Shown here: one piece after another, positions 37,417-46,303 of the stretch | Position numbering within the stretch: the stretch's first letter is position 1 | How the letters are laid out: each line of letters opens with the position of its first letter | Assembly (NCBI GenBank): GCA_025499705.1 | Contig: JAFMVE010000005.1 | Coordinates: 62,001 to 126,000 of the forward strand | Source of the DNA: Carboxylicivirga caseinilyticus | Lineage (GTDB): Bacteria > Bacteroidota > Bacteroidia > Bacteroidales > Marinilabiliaceae | DNA length: 64,000 bases | Reading direction: 5' to 3' | Made by a program: the position numbers and the translations under genes | The notes under the pieces: model-generated | Seen by the model: the letters and a program-made list of their open reading frames with translations, nothing else | The model's database searches: none | Told to the model about the DNA's origin: nothing

Positions 37417-38202
37417 TTATTTCTTTGTAAACTGTTCCATTTTATTGTCGTAATTGATATAGTATTTACCTTTTTCAAGTGAAGCCACATTAACTTCTCC
37501 TGAATAACCCTTAAATACAATACCTCCATACTCATCATAAATTTCGTAAAGTGTTGGAGCAGTAAAAGTCAATACATCGTCTACCTTATTTGATGATAAA
37601 GTAACTTCAGCTTTAGTTGAGATAAATGTAACCTCATCAGAATAACGAGGCTTTTTACGATAATCAACTTGCTTTATTCTAAACTTATTCTCACCGGCAT
37701 GCTGACGCACTTCTGCTTCATACTTGCTTTCAGTCGCAGTTCCCTTACCATTAATCTCACCTACTTTCACCCATTTGTTCCAACGGTACTGTTCGATAAC
37801 ATATGGTAATGATCCGGCTTCATTCTTAGAAGTCCAGCTGATCTTACCATCGGTTACATTGATATTGGTAACATCAAAAGTAGCCCTTGCATTTAATACT
37901 TCAGGATTTAATACCTTAGGTGCACAATCTTCTTTGTACTTAATGCCAACACTGATAGGCTGGCCAATACTAAACTCGTATACCGTTAAATCAACCTCAA
38001 ATGCACTTGAGTTAATTTCATCTGTTGTTGTTTGCCCGTTTACTGTTACTTCGTAAACACAAAAACCAACACCGGAAGCTGCAAAAGGATTCTTTACATA
38101 TAAGTTTTCGCCCTGAAAGGTACCATTCAATACCATTTCACCGGCAAAAAGGCTACTTAAAGAAACAACAGTCGCAAAACAAGCAAAAAGTATTTTTTTC
38201 AT
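37417..38202 (-). CDS. Secreted beta-rich protein of unknown function
   Basis: The 261-residue protein has a signal peptide (MKKILFACFATVVSLSSLFAG) and beta-rich mature sequence. Residues about 105-200 look like a fibronectin-type-III-like domain (GKISWTSKNEAGSLPYVIEQYRWNKWVKVGEINGKG... AGENKFRIKQVD). The C-terminal 60 residues (FTAPTLYEIYDEYGGIVFKGYSG, KGKYYINYDNKMEQF) resemble a T9SS type A sorting domain, ending in the customary short basic tail KK. A surface or extracellular location by T9SS is a fair inference. I know no function. It stands alone between asnS and ispG. Confidence 0.75.
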   Translation of the reverse strand: MKKILFACFATVVSLSSLFAGEMVLNGTFQGENLYVKNPFAASGVGFCVYEVTVNGQTTTDEINSSAFEVDLTVYEFSIGQPISVGIKYKEDCAPKVLNPEVLNARATFDVTNINVTDGKISWTSKNEAGSLPYVIEQYRWNKWVKVGEINGKGTATESKYEAEVRQHAGENKFRIKQVDYRKKPRYSDEVTFISTKAEVTLSSNKVDDVLTFTAPTLYEIYDEYGGIVFKGYSGEVNVASLEKGKYYINYDNKMEQFTKK

Positions 38203-38328
38203 GCTAGGCTTGATCTAGATTTATTTTGGGAAAGCAATTTAAAAAACATAATTACCATTGCAAAATTTTCATTCTCAGATAAGGCAAAAAATCCACTATT
38301 TATATTCTTTTTTTGACAAAAAGAGATT

Positions 38329-40179
38329 TTAGCCCTCCGGATCAACCCAATCTCCGTTCTGTTTTATCAATTCAATCAGTTCATCAACGGCTTGTTCGCC
38401 AGGTAAATTTCTTTTAACCAGTTCTCTGTTTTTAAATAAACTTACCGTTCCCGGACCAGAGCCAATGTAACCATAATCAGCATCAGCCATTTCACCAACA
38501 CCATTTACGATACACCCCATCACACCAATCTTTAAACCCTTGAGATGAGAAGTTTTACTCTTAATCTTCCGGGTAGTTTCCTGTAACGAGAATAATGTAC
38601 GTCCACAACCGGGACATGAAATGAATTCTGTTTTGGTAAATCTAACCCTTGAAGCCTGAAGGATACCAAATGAAATATTTGTTAATTCGCTTTTAGAAAC
38701 AGCTCCCGTATTACTTAGCATTATCCCATCCACAAAACCATCCAGTAACAACAATCCAGCATCAGCGGCAGATTTAATCTGTAAATCTTCAAGGTTATCC
38801 TCGCTGTAATCATTCATTAATACCACCGGATGAGTTAATCCAAGTTCATCCATCTTAAATATCAAAGCTCGTTGTTCAACAGGCCTGTTTATATGGTTCG
38901 AATAGGCTAATACAATAATGTTTTGATTGCTCTTTAATTTTTCAATAATTTGTTGATCCAATTCGGACAATGAAAGCTTCACAAAAACCGGTTTCACAGA
39001 TTCAATTGACTCTTTCAACTCAAATGCAGTCACTAACGGGTAGACATTATCTCCCAATTCCGGCTTCCAGTTTTTGTAGGGAATAACATATGCCCTGCTG
39101 CTATCAGGTTTATCAATCTCATCAACCAACAGATAGTCTGCCTTTTGCTTTTCATTATCGGCTTCACCAACAACAACTGCTACATTCTCACCACCAATAT
39201 TCAAAACTGCATGAGACTTTCTTTTATTATACTCATAAGGAGTAAAGGATGTCACCATACCAACGGGAATTGAATCATGATCTTTTCGTTGGATGATATA
39301 GTTAACCAATTTCTGAGCTACCGGAACTTCTTTCTCAGGATCTTCAGTTAACGAAACACGAATGGTATCACCCAAACCATCGGCCAATAAAGTACCTGAC
39401 CCAACAGCAGATTTAATGCGTCCCTCATCTTCACTGCCTGCCTCAGTAACTCCCAGATGTAAAGGATAATTCATTTTTTCCTTTTTCATACTGGCAACCA
39501 GTAATCGTACAGTATGAACCATAATTCGTGTATTGCTTGCTTTTATACTCAATACAATATCATTAAAATCAAGCTCGCGACACATGCGCAAATATTCCAT
39601 ACACGATTCCACCATTCCTTGTGGCGTATCACCATATCTGCTCATAATACGATCGGACAGTGAGCCATGATTGGTTCCGATACGAATAGCTGTATTATTC
39701 TCTTTACAAATTCTGATAAAAGGCTTTAGTTTAGATTTAGCTGATTCCAGCTCTTCGTCGTAAGCCTCGTTGGTATAATCAATCAGATTGAATTTTTTGG
39801 CACCACCTGCGAAATTACCCGGATTGATACGAACCTTCTCTACTTTTTCTGCAGCAATCTCAGCAGCATTAGGATTAAAATGAATATCGGCAACAATAGG
39901 AGCATTATATCCCTTATCCAGCAAAACCTTTTTAATATTCTCAAGATTATATGCTTCCCGTCTACCCTGAGTGGTAATACGAACAATATCAGCTCCTTCA
40001 TCCAGAATACTTATCACCTGACTGGCTGTACCTTCAGTATCAAGTGTATTGGTAGTTGTCATTGACTGAATTCGGATGGGAGCCTCACCTCCGATTGTCG
40101 TATTTCCAACCTTTACTTCTATAGTTGGATTTCGATGATAATTAAAAAGGTCTTCGCAATAGATTGGTTCTTCCAACAT
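38329..40179 (-). CDS. ispG: 4-hydroxy-3-methylbut-2-enyl diphosphate synthase (IspG/GcpE), long form
   Basis: The 616-residue [4Fe-4S] enzyme makes HMBPP in the MEP isoprenoid pathway, upstream of the carotenoid genes in this window. The N-terminal TIM barrel (about 1-290) has VRITTQGRREAYNL and RIGTNHGSLS. A middle insert domain (about 290-500) is present, as in plants, Chlamydia and Bacteroidota, giving 616 in place of about 370 residues. The C-terminal cluster domain carries ISCPGCGRTLF and GVMGCIVNGVGEMADAD with the three Cys ligands. A TACTTTTG box is upstream. Confidence 0.97.
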   Translation of the reverse strand: MLEEPIYCEDLFNYHRNPTIEVKVGNTTIGGEAPIRIQSMTTTNTLDTEGTASQVISILDEGADIVRITTQGRREAYNLENIKKVLLDKGYNAPIVADIHFNPNAAEIAAEKVEKVRINPGNFAGGAKKFNLIDYTNEAYDEELESAKSKLKPFIRICKENNTAIRIGTNHGSLSDRIMSRYGDTPQGMVESCMEYLRMCRELDFNDIVLSIKASNTRIMVHTVRLLVASMKKEKMNYPLHLGVTEAGSEDEGRIKSAVGSGTLLADGLGDTIRVSLTEDPEKEVPVAQKLVNYIIQRKDHDSIPVGMVTSFTPYEYNKRKSHAVLNIGGENVAVVVGEADNEKQKADYLLVDEIDKPDSSRAYVIPYKNWKPELGDNVYPLVTAFELKESIESVKPVFVKLSLSELDQQIIEKLKSNQNIIVLAYSNHINRPVEQRALIFKMDELGLTHPVVLMNDYSEDNLEDLQIKSAADAGLLLLDGFVDGIMLSNTGAVSKSELTNISFGILQASRVRFTKTEFISCPGCGRTLFSLQETTRKIKSKTSHLKGLKIGVMGCIVNGVGEMADADYGYIGSGPGTVSLFKNRELVKRNLPGEQAVDELIELIKQNGDWVDPEG

Positions 40180-40214
40180 GATTGAAAATTTATCTCATTT
40201 ACTTAACAGCAACA

Positions 40215-40222
40215 CAAAAGTA
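40215..40222 (-). promoter_or_regulatory. Candidate -7 element (TACTTTTG) for ispG
   Basis: TACTTTTG on the minus strand matches TAnnTTTG 36 bases before the ispG start. It is in the divergent gap with gldA, for which I see no matching box. Confidence 0.45.
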
Positions 40223-40295
40223 ATACAATGCATCAAGGATTGCTTTAACTTGCTTATTACTTTTTTATAACTTTATTGCCAATAAATAACAAAGT

Positions 40296-41204
40296 ATGTC
40301 GATAGTAGTTAAAGGTATTGCGAAAAATTTTGGCCAGCAAAAGGCACTTGATCAGGTTTCGTTCAATATTAAAAGCGGTGAAATCGTTGGCTTTCTGGGA
40401 CCTAACGGAGCCGGTAAATCAACCATGATGAAGATCATTACCGGATTACTTACTCAATCAGTAGGTAGTGTTGAAGTATGTGGCCTGAATAATAGCAATA
40501 TCAATAAAGACTATCGACGCAAAATTGGTTATCTGCCGGAGCATAATCCACTATACCAGGATATGTATGTGAAAGAATATCTGCAAATGGTTGGCGGTGT
40601 TTATAAACTCCCAAACCTCAAAGAGAGAGTTAATGAGATGATTGACCTCACCGGCCTGGAAAGAGAACAACACAAAGTGATTGGCAGCCTCTCTAAAGGA
40701 TACCGGCAAAGGGTTGGTCTGGCTCAGGCTTTGATTCATAACCCGGAGGTTTTAATACTTGACGAACCTACAACAGGTCTGGATCCAAATCAGATACTTG
40801 AAATCAGAAACCTCATTACCAACATAGGCAAAGAAAAAACTGTAATGCTAAGTACGCACATCATGCAGGAAGTTGAGGCCATATGTGAACGGGTGATTAT
40901 TCTTAACAGGGGCAAAATAGTGGCTGATTCGCCGGCTTCGCAACTTGATACTCTAAAAGGAGAATCAGAAGTAATTGTTGATGTAGAATTCAATAAAGAG
41001 TGTGACCTCAACAAGCTTCTTCAATTAGAAGGAGTACAGTCTGTTGAAAAAGCATCTTCTACGCATTACAAAATCAAATCCAATCCTAAAGCAGATATTC
41101 GCCCGACTGTTTTCCAGTTTGCTGTTGATAACCAATTGATCATTCTGGGTATGTCAAGAAAGGAAATGGGTCTGGAAGAGTTATTTCATCAGCTTACTCA
41201 ATAA
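40296..41204 (+). CDS. gldA: Gliding-motility-type ABC transporter ATPase GldA
   Basis: The 302-residue protein is an ABC ATPase with Walker A GPNGAGKST (about residues 36-44), signature LSKGYRQRVGLAQAL (about 133-147), Walker B ILDEPTTGLDPNQ and H-loop STHIM. The C-terminal 80 residues form the extra domain of GldA proteins (VIVDVEFNKECDLNKLLQLEGVQSVEKA). GldA works with permeases GldF and GldG, which are not adjacent here. The name rests on similarity to the Bacteroidota GldA group; non-gliding species carry it too. The gene is divergent from ispG. Confidence 0.85.
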   Translation: MSIVVKGIAKNFGQQKALDQVSFNIKSGEIVGFLGPNGAGKSTMMKIITGLLTQSVGSVEVCGLNNSNINKDYRRKIGYLPEHNPLYQDMYVKEYLQMVGGVYKLPNLKERVNEMIDLTGLEREQHKVIGSLSKGYRQRVGLAQALIHNPEVLILDEPTTGLDPNQILEIRNLITNIGKEKTVMLSTHIMQEVEAICERVIILNRGKIVADSPASQLDTLKGESEVIVDVEFNKECDLNKLLQLEGVQSVEKASSTHYKIKSNPKADIRPTVFQFAVDNQLIILGMSRKEMGLEELFHQLTQ

Positions 41205-41263
41205 AAAAGATGCTTGCTTAAACTTTCCCTATCCTCAGATTGTAGTAATGGGAAACTTTAACG

Positions 41264-42037
41264 ATGGATTTAGGAATTAAAAACCAAACATTCCTGGTTG
41301 GTGGTTGTACTGCCGGTTTTGGCAAGGCAACAACTGAGGCTTTACTGAATGAAGGAGCAAAAGTTATAGGTGTTGCCCGTAAAGAGGAAGGTTTAATTCA
41401 GTTACATACCAAGTATAAAAAGTCTTTTATCCCATTAGCCGGAAATATTACAACTTCCGACACGATAAATACAGCTGTTAACTTGGCGAAACAAGAAAAT
41501 ATATCAGGCGTTTTGATAAATGCAGGTGGCCCTCCGGCTATGTCATTCGAAGAAACCCGTCTTTCGGATTGGGATGAAGCATACCGTAATTTGCTTCGCT
41601 GGAAAGTAGAATTAACCCATAAACTACTACCTCATTTTAAAGAAAAGCAATACGGCCGGATAGTTTTTATCGAAAGTTCATCAGTTAAACAACCCTACGA
41701 AAACCTGGTACTCAGTACTTCATTGCGATTGGCGGTGGTGGGCATGATGAAAACAGTTTCGCAGGAAGTCAGTGGTCAGAATATTAACTTTAACATGATT
41801 GCTCCGGGCTCTCATAACACCTCAGCCATCAATCGTTTAATTGAAAAGAAAAGTCAGGTAACAGGTGATGACTTTGACAAGGTGAAGCAACAATTTATTG
41901 ATGCCATCCCAGCCAAACAATTTGGTAATCCTGAATACTTGGGTAGTTTGGCAACCTGGTTACTGTCGCCTTTAGCTGAGTTCGTTACCGGTCAGGTTTA
42001 TGCCATTGAAGGAGGGGCTGTACGATCAACCTTATAA
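41264..42037 (+). CDS. Atypical short-chain dehydrogenase/reductase lacking YxxxK
   Basis: The 257-residue protein has an SDR Rossmann fold with a variant cofactor loop (VGGCTAGFGKATTEALL), the NAGG motif and SSS before the active-site region. The expected YxxxK is replaced: where classical enzymes have Y-x-x-S-K, this one reads LSTSLR. Both catalytic Tyr and Lys are missing. A divergent SDR subgroup with NLVLS in this place is known to me, so this is probably a family trait and not damage. Function unknown. It meets cls tail to tail with a 6-base overlap. Confidence 0.8.
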   Translation: MDLGIKNQTFLVGGCTAGFGKATTEALLNEGAKVIGVARKEEGLIQLHTKYKKSFIPLAGNITTSDTINTAVNLAKQENISGVLINAGGPPAMSFEETRLSDWDEAYRNLLRWKVELTHKLLPHFKEKQYGRIVFIESSSVKQPYENLVLSTSLRLAVVGMMKTVSQEVSGQNINFNMIAPGSHNTSAINRLIEKKSQVTGDDFDKVKQQFIDAIPAKQFGNPEYLGSLATWLLSPLAEFVTGQVYAIEGGAVRSTL

Positions 42038-43495
42038 CAAAGGGCTAAATAATCGGGCAAAGGATTCCTTTGTCTTTTGCCATAAAGGTCGTTTAATCCA
42101 TTGGCTTAGAATAATTTTATTCGACTCCATCAAATCATCCATAAAATATCCTTTCACCTCTTTGGCTGTATCTTCATTATAGATAAAAGCATTCACCTCA
42201 AAGTTCTGCTCAAAACTTCTGAAATCCATGTTAGCTGTCCCAATCACACATAATTGGTCGTCAACCACCATCATTTTACTATGAAGGAAACCCGGTTGAT
42301 AATAATAAAATTTCACCTCCGATTCCAACATCTCTTTGATGTATGACTTGGTGCATAAAGCTGTAAAATAGGCATCACTCTTTTCAGGAATCAAAATTCG
42401 CACATCCACACCACCTAAAGCAGCCGCTTTGAGAGCCAGTAATACACTTTCGGAAGGCATGAAATAAGGCGTTGTGATATAAACATATTTCTGAGCCATT
42501 GAAATGGCCTGATACAATCCCATCATAATGCCCGGCCAATCAGTATCGGGGCCGCTGGCAACAATTTGCATTACTTTATCGCCAATGGGTTCCTTTGGTG
42601 GAAAATAAAACCGTTCAGCAATATCTTTCTGGCTAACAAAATACCAATCAGTCAGAAATACAGTTTGAAGGGCATTAACAGCATCACCCATCACCTGCAA
42701 ATGCATATCACGCCATATGCCATAATTTGGATGACCTTCGATGTATCGGTTAGCAACATTTAAACCGCCAACAAAACCGATCTCTCCATCCACCACCACA
42801 ATCTTTCGATGGTTACGATAATTTACTTTTGCTGTAAAGGTTGGGAAACGAACCTGTAAAAAGCTATATGCTTCAATCCCGTCTTTCTGAAGACCTTTAA
42901 AAAAATCTTTTTTCAGCTCCCAGCTCCCAACATCGTCTACTAAAAAGCGAACTTCAACACCTTCCCTGGCTTTTTCTTTAAGCATCTCAAGAATCTGATT
43001 ACCAATAGCATCAAGATCAAAAATATAAAACTCAAGATGAATAAATTTCTTAGCTTTTTTTAGCGCCTCGATGATCGCATCGAATGTAGCCCTCCCGTTA
43101 TTCAGCACTTTAACACGGTTACCAATGGTAACAATAGAAGATGAATTATTCAGAAGTAACTGCACCAACTTCATGTTTCTTCCCAGCTCTGGATGATCAT
43201 TCATCTCACCTTCGGCCAGCTTATGGCTCTGAGAATGGGCAATGGAAGTAAGTAAATCGTGATTTTTTAGACCTTTTCGGGCTATGATCTTTTCTTTCCT
43301 TAAGTTCTGCCCGAAGAAAATATAAAAAATAATGCCCAAACCCGGCAGAAGCAGTAAAACCAAAATCCAGGAAATCGCTTTTAGAGGGCTTCGGTTTTCG
43401 TGCATAATCAACACAATAATCACCAGCATTGTGAAAAAATAAGCCGCTTTCACAATGGTAATTAAGGTTGGTGATATGGTATCGACAAAATCCAT
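42032..43495 (-). CDS. cls: Cardiolipin synthase (phospholipase D type)
   Basis: The 487-residue membrane enzyme joins two phosphatidylglycerols to cardiolipin. Two N-terminal membrane helices (about 10-28 and 38-58) are followed by two HKD motifs, HRKIVVVDGEIGFVGGLN (about 225) and HSKMMVVDDQLCVIGTANMD (about 405). Both keep His, Lys and Asp, so the enzyme is complete. Length is typical. It lies between the SDR gene and ribD, with 40 bases to the latter on the same strand. Confidence 0.95.
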   Translation of the reverse strand: MDFVDTISPTLITIVKAAYFFTMLVIIVLIMHENRSPLKAISWILVLLLLPGLGIIFYIFFGQNLRKEKIIARKGLKNHDLLTSIAHSQSHKLAEGEMNDHPELGRNMKLVQLLLNNSSSIVTIGNRVKVLNNGRATFDAIIEALKKAKKFIHLEFYIFDLDAIGNQILEMLKEKAREGVEVRFLVDDVGSWELKKDFFKGLQKDGIEAYSFLQVRFPTFTAKVNYRNHRKIVVVDGEIGFVGGLNVANRYIEGHPNYGIWRDMHLQVMGDAVNALQTVFLTDWYFVSQKDIAERFYFPPKEPIGDKVMQIVASGPDTDWPGIMMGLYQAISMAQKYVYITTPYFMPSESVLLALKAAALGGVDVRILIPEKSDAYFTALCTKSYIKEMLESEVKFYYYQPGFLHSKMMVVDDQLCVIGTANMDFRSFEQNFEVNAFIYNEDTAKEVKGYFMDDLMESNKIILSQWIKRPLWQKTKESFARLFSPLL

Positions 43496-43535
43496 CTTTA
43501 CCTTTTAATTTAGGATAAAACCCTTACGGTTACTG

Positions 43536-44597
43536 CTAAAATACAATATTATTACGATACACAAACAACCGACTATCACCAAATTCTTTTTGATCTATAC
43601 AATCTGCATTTATTACAGGAGCTTTTATTCCAGTTCCAAAAAAAGTATTACCAATGTATTTATAGGCCTCATCCCAAAGATTATGCATGATAAAAGAATC
43701 TAGAGTAGCCCTTCCACCTTCAATAATTATTGATTGAATTCCTTTCTCCCAAAGGATTTGAAGAATCTGTTCGGGTAAACGGTTATCAAAATCAGCCTGA
43801 ATGTATTCTATATTATTCTCCATTTCATTTTTAAGAGAATTAATTACAATTGTTGGAGCGGAACCATCCAATAAATGATAATCTGAAGTGAGCTGACATC
43901 TTCTGTCAATCACAACTCTCAAAGGCTGTGGACCATCCCAGTCTCTGACAGTTAGTGATGGATTATCTTTTAAAGCAGTATTGGTCCCCACCAATATTGC
44001 CTGCTCTGTACTTCGCTGCTTATGAACAGCTTTACGGGCCCACTCATTGGTAATCCATGTTGGTTGACCAAACAGATTACTTTCACGATCGATATCAATA
44101 AAACCATCCAGAGTCTGGGCCCATTTTAGAATTACGTATGGCTTTTTTTTGTTGTGATAAGTGAAAAAACGACGATTTAAATCGCGACTTTCTTTTTCAA
44201 GTATTCCATACTCCACCTTAACTCCGGCCTTTTCCATCATTTCAACTCCTTTTCCTGCTACTTCCGAAAAATCATCGATACAACCAATGACCACATGAGG
44301 TATTTTTTCATCAATGATAAGTTTAGAACAGGGAGGTGTTTTTCCGTAATGCGCACAAGGTTCAAGATTCACATACAAAGTAGATTCTTTCAAAAGAGTC
44401 TTATCTTTAACAGAATTAACTGCATTTACTTCAGCATGAGGTTCACCTGCCTTTCGATGATAACCTTCACCTATTATTCGACCATTATAAACAATTACAC
44501 TTCCAACCATTGGATTTGAGTAGGTATGGCCTTCGGCCAATTGGGCAAGCTGCAAGCAACGCTGCATATATTTCTCGTGTTGTGAAAGTGTATTCAT
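43536..44597 (-). CDS. ribD: Riboflavin biosynthesis bifunctional deaminase/reductase
   Basis: I start at the ATG at 44597 (MNTLSQHEKYMQRCLQLA), as in other RibD proteins; a longer frame to 44654 would overlap the divergent prmC start. The 353-residue protein has the deaminase domain (about 1-140) with zinc ligands in HAEVNAV and EPCAHYGKTPPC, and the reductase domain (about 145-353) with the IIIEGGRATLDSF block. Both domains look intact. It catalyses two steps from the GTP-derived pyrimidine towards riboflavin. No FMN riboswitch is seen in the 36-base gap to prmC. Confidence 0.96.
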   Translation of the reverse strand: MNTLSQHEKYMQRCLQLAQLAEGHTYSNPMVGSVIVYNGRIIGEGYHRKAGEPHAEVNAVNSVKDKTLLKESTLYVNLEPCAHYGKTPPCSKLIIDEKIPHVVIGCIDDFSEVAGKGVEMMEKAGVKVEYGILEKESRDLNRRFFTYHNKKKPYVILKWAQTLDGFIDIDRESNLFGQPTWITNEWARKAVHKQRSTEQAILVGTNTALKDNPSLTVRDWDGPQPLRVVIDRRCQLTSDYHLLDGSAPTIVINSLKNEMENNIEYIQADFDNRLPEQILQILWEKGIQSIIIEGGRATLDSFIMHNLWDEAYKYIGNTFFGTGIKAPVINADCIDQKEFGDSRLFVYRNNIVF

Positions 44598-44633
44598 TGC
44601 GGTTTTGTAAATTTGCGTCACAAGATACAAAAA

Positions 44634-45488
44634 ATGGCTCTCAAAGGAATTCAAGAATTTAAAGCTTTACTGTCTGATAAACTTCGTAATCTCTACCCTA
44701 AAACCGAGATAATGCAACTTAGTAAGCTAATATTACAGGATGTATTAAAAGTTAATTCAACTCAGTTACTTCTCATTCAGGATGAATGTTTTAATAAAGA
44801 ACAGACAGATCTACTAGAGCAAATAGCTGACAGATTAGCTGATTCAGAACCATTACAATACATTCTGGGCCATACTGAGTTTTACGATTTAGATTTAAAA
44901 GTTGCTAAAGGAGTTTTAATACCACGCCCTGAAACGGAAGAGCTGGTTCATTGGATTTTAAACGATCCCCAAGCTGACAAATCAAGAATTTTGGATATCG
45001 GAACCGGAAGTGGCTGTATTCCGCTTGCCTTAAAGAATAATCTGAATCATGCGCAAGTTGAAGCATGGGACATTTCAGATGATGCATTGAGTATTGCAAA
45101 AGACAATGCAACCAGACATGGCTTAGAAGTTACTTTTAAAAAAGTTGATGTGTTGCAAGCAATATCTGTCAGCACTCCTTTTACATGCATTGTAAGTAAT
45201 CCACCCTATGTGCGAAATCTTGAAAAAGAAATGATGGAAGCCAACGTTCTTCAGCATGAACCACACCTGGCCCTATTTGTTGAAGATGATGATCCTTTAG
45301 TGTTTTATCGAGCCATTGCGAAGCTCAGTTTGAAAGCATTGACTAAAAATGGCTCACTATTTTTTGAGATTAACGAATATCTTGAAAAAGAAATGAAAGA
45401 ACTTTTAGAATCGCTGGGATATACAAATATTGAATGCCGAAAGGATTTGCAGGGAAAAGCCAGAATGATGAAGGCTACATTAGCTTAA
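44634..45488 (+). CDS. prmC: Peptide chain release factor N5-glutamine methyltransferase
   Basis: I use the ATG at 44634; an in-frame TTG at 44613 would add seven unlikely residues. The 284-residue protein has an N-terminal helical domain, then SAM motif ILDIGTGSGCIPLAL and the catalytic NPPY (within IVSNPPYVR, about 190-198). It methylates the Gln in the GGQ loop of RF1 and RF2. All motifs are present. It is divergent from ribD and overlaps acpH tail to tail by 14 bases. Confidence 0.96.
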   Translation: MALKGIQEFKALLSDKLRNLYPKTEIMQLSKLILQDVLKVNSTQLLLIQDECFNKEQTDLLEQIADRLADSEPLQYILGHTEFYDLDLKVAKGVLIPRPETEELVHWILNDPQADKSRILDIGTGSGCIPLALKNNLNHAQVEAWDISDDALSIAKDNATRHGLEVTFKKVDVLQAISVSTPFTCIVSNPPYVRNLEKEMMEANVLQHEPHLALFVEDDDPLVFYRAIAKLSLKALTKNGSLFFEINEYLEKEMKELLESLGYTNIECRKDLQGKARMMKATLA

Positions 45489-46062
45489 CCAACTCTTCGT
45501 GTGCCATCATTTTAACTTCCTGAAAAAACTTTAGAAACTCATCATTAAACTCATTGTCAAACAGCCTCATCTGCTCCACTGCCCAATCTGCATGTGCTGG
45601 TAAAGATGAATAATTTGACATGATCTGCAGACTGCGATGGATACCGTCAACAGTGGCGTAGGTTTCCAATCTTCGGCTCTTCACCATAAAAGGAAGAAAA
45701 CTTTTGACTTCTTTCGGTAATTTAAAATAATTGCTCAACAAATTTTTATGCACTTTCGATACAAATTTAGTCAACGAAACATCTGAAAATGTGGTCCAGT
45801 TTTTTCCCAAATAATGATCGTAAAACACATCAATTACAATACCTGAATACCGTCCGTACTTTTCTGTCAGCCGTCGAGCACTTTGTTTTACAATTGGGTG
45901 AGTATCGGTAAAAGAATCAATTTTTCTATGAAGTAAAATACCTTTCTGTATGGCCGGAGCATACCTCAGGTAATTTCGGCCTTTAACATGATCACCAATA
46001 AAATTACCAATCTGCACCAACGGATCATTTCCTGAAAGATATAAATGAGCTAAAAAATTCAT
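45475..46062 (-). CDS. Acyl-carrier-protein phosphodiesterase (AcpH/DUF479 family)
   Basis: The 195-residue protein starts MNFLAHLYLSGNDPLVQIGNFIGDHVKGRN, the diagnostic opening of this family, followed by GILLHRKIDSFTDTHPIV with the metal-binding His/Asp residues and YDHYLGKNW. The E. coli member removes 4-phosphopantetheine from ACP; in other bacteria the substrate is less sure. Length is normal. It is convergent with prmC and shares a short overlap. Confidence 0.88.
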   Translation of the reverse strand: MNFLAHLYLSGNDPLVQIGNFIGDHVKGRNYLRYAPAIQKGILLHRKIDSFTDTHPIVKQSARRLTEKYGRYSGIVIDVFYDHYLGKNWTTFSDVSLTKFVSKVHKNLLSNYFKLPKEVKSFLPFMVKSRRLETYATVDGIHRSLQIMSNYSSLPAHADWAVEQMRLFDNEFNDEFLKFFQEVKMMAHEELVKLM

Positions 46063-46238
46063 ACAAAACTAATAAAGGTAATAAATCGGCCCTTTTTATT
46101 CAAAACCAAAAAGCTGTTTCTTAACATATTGCCAGCCTTTACTATTTGCTCAGGAAGACTTAAATTTATGATAAGCAATGAATAATCAGAACGTTTGAAC
46201 ACCGATCTGAAATATAACAAACCAATTAACAAATTGTA

Positions 46239-46285
46239 TGGGGCTGTTTACAAATATACCCATATAAATGTTGAGGATAGCCCCA
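46239..46285 (+). repeat. Seven-base inverted repeat before the cDPGS-like gene
   Basis: TGGGGCT (46239-46245) and AGCCCCA (46279-46285) pair perfectly around 33 bases, ending 18 bases before the ATG at 46304. G+C-rich arms in an A+T-rich gap are unusual here. It may form an RNA hairpin or an operator. An in-frame ATG at 46268 lies inside the loop. Confidence 0.45.
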
Positions 46286-46303
46286 CATCCTAAAACAACG
46301 CGT

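Noticed and set aside
43496..44633. FMN riboswitch near ribD
   Set aside because: The gap to prmC is only 36 bases, too short for the aptamer, and no conserved FMN-box sequence is present.
44598..44654. Longer RibD N-terminus starting at 44654
   Set aside because: The extra 19 residues are outside the family start and would overlap the divergent prmC start.
46064..46071. TAGTTTTG on the minus strand next to the acpH start
   Set aside because: It matches TAnnTTTG, but the start of transcription would fall inside the coding region, so it is probably chance.
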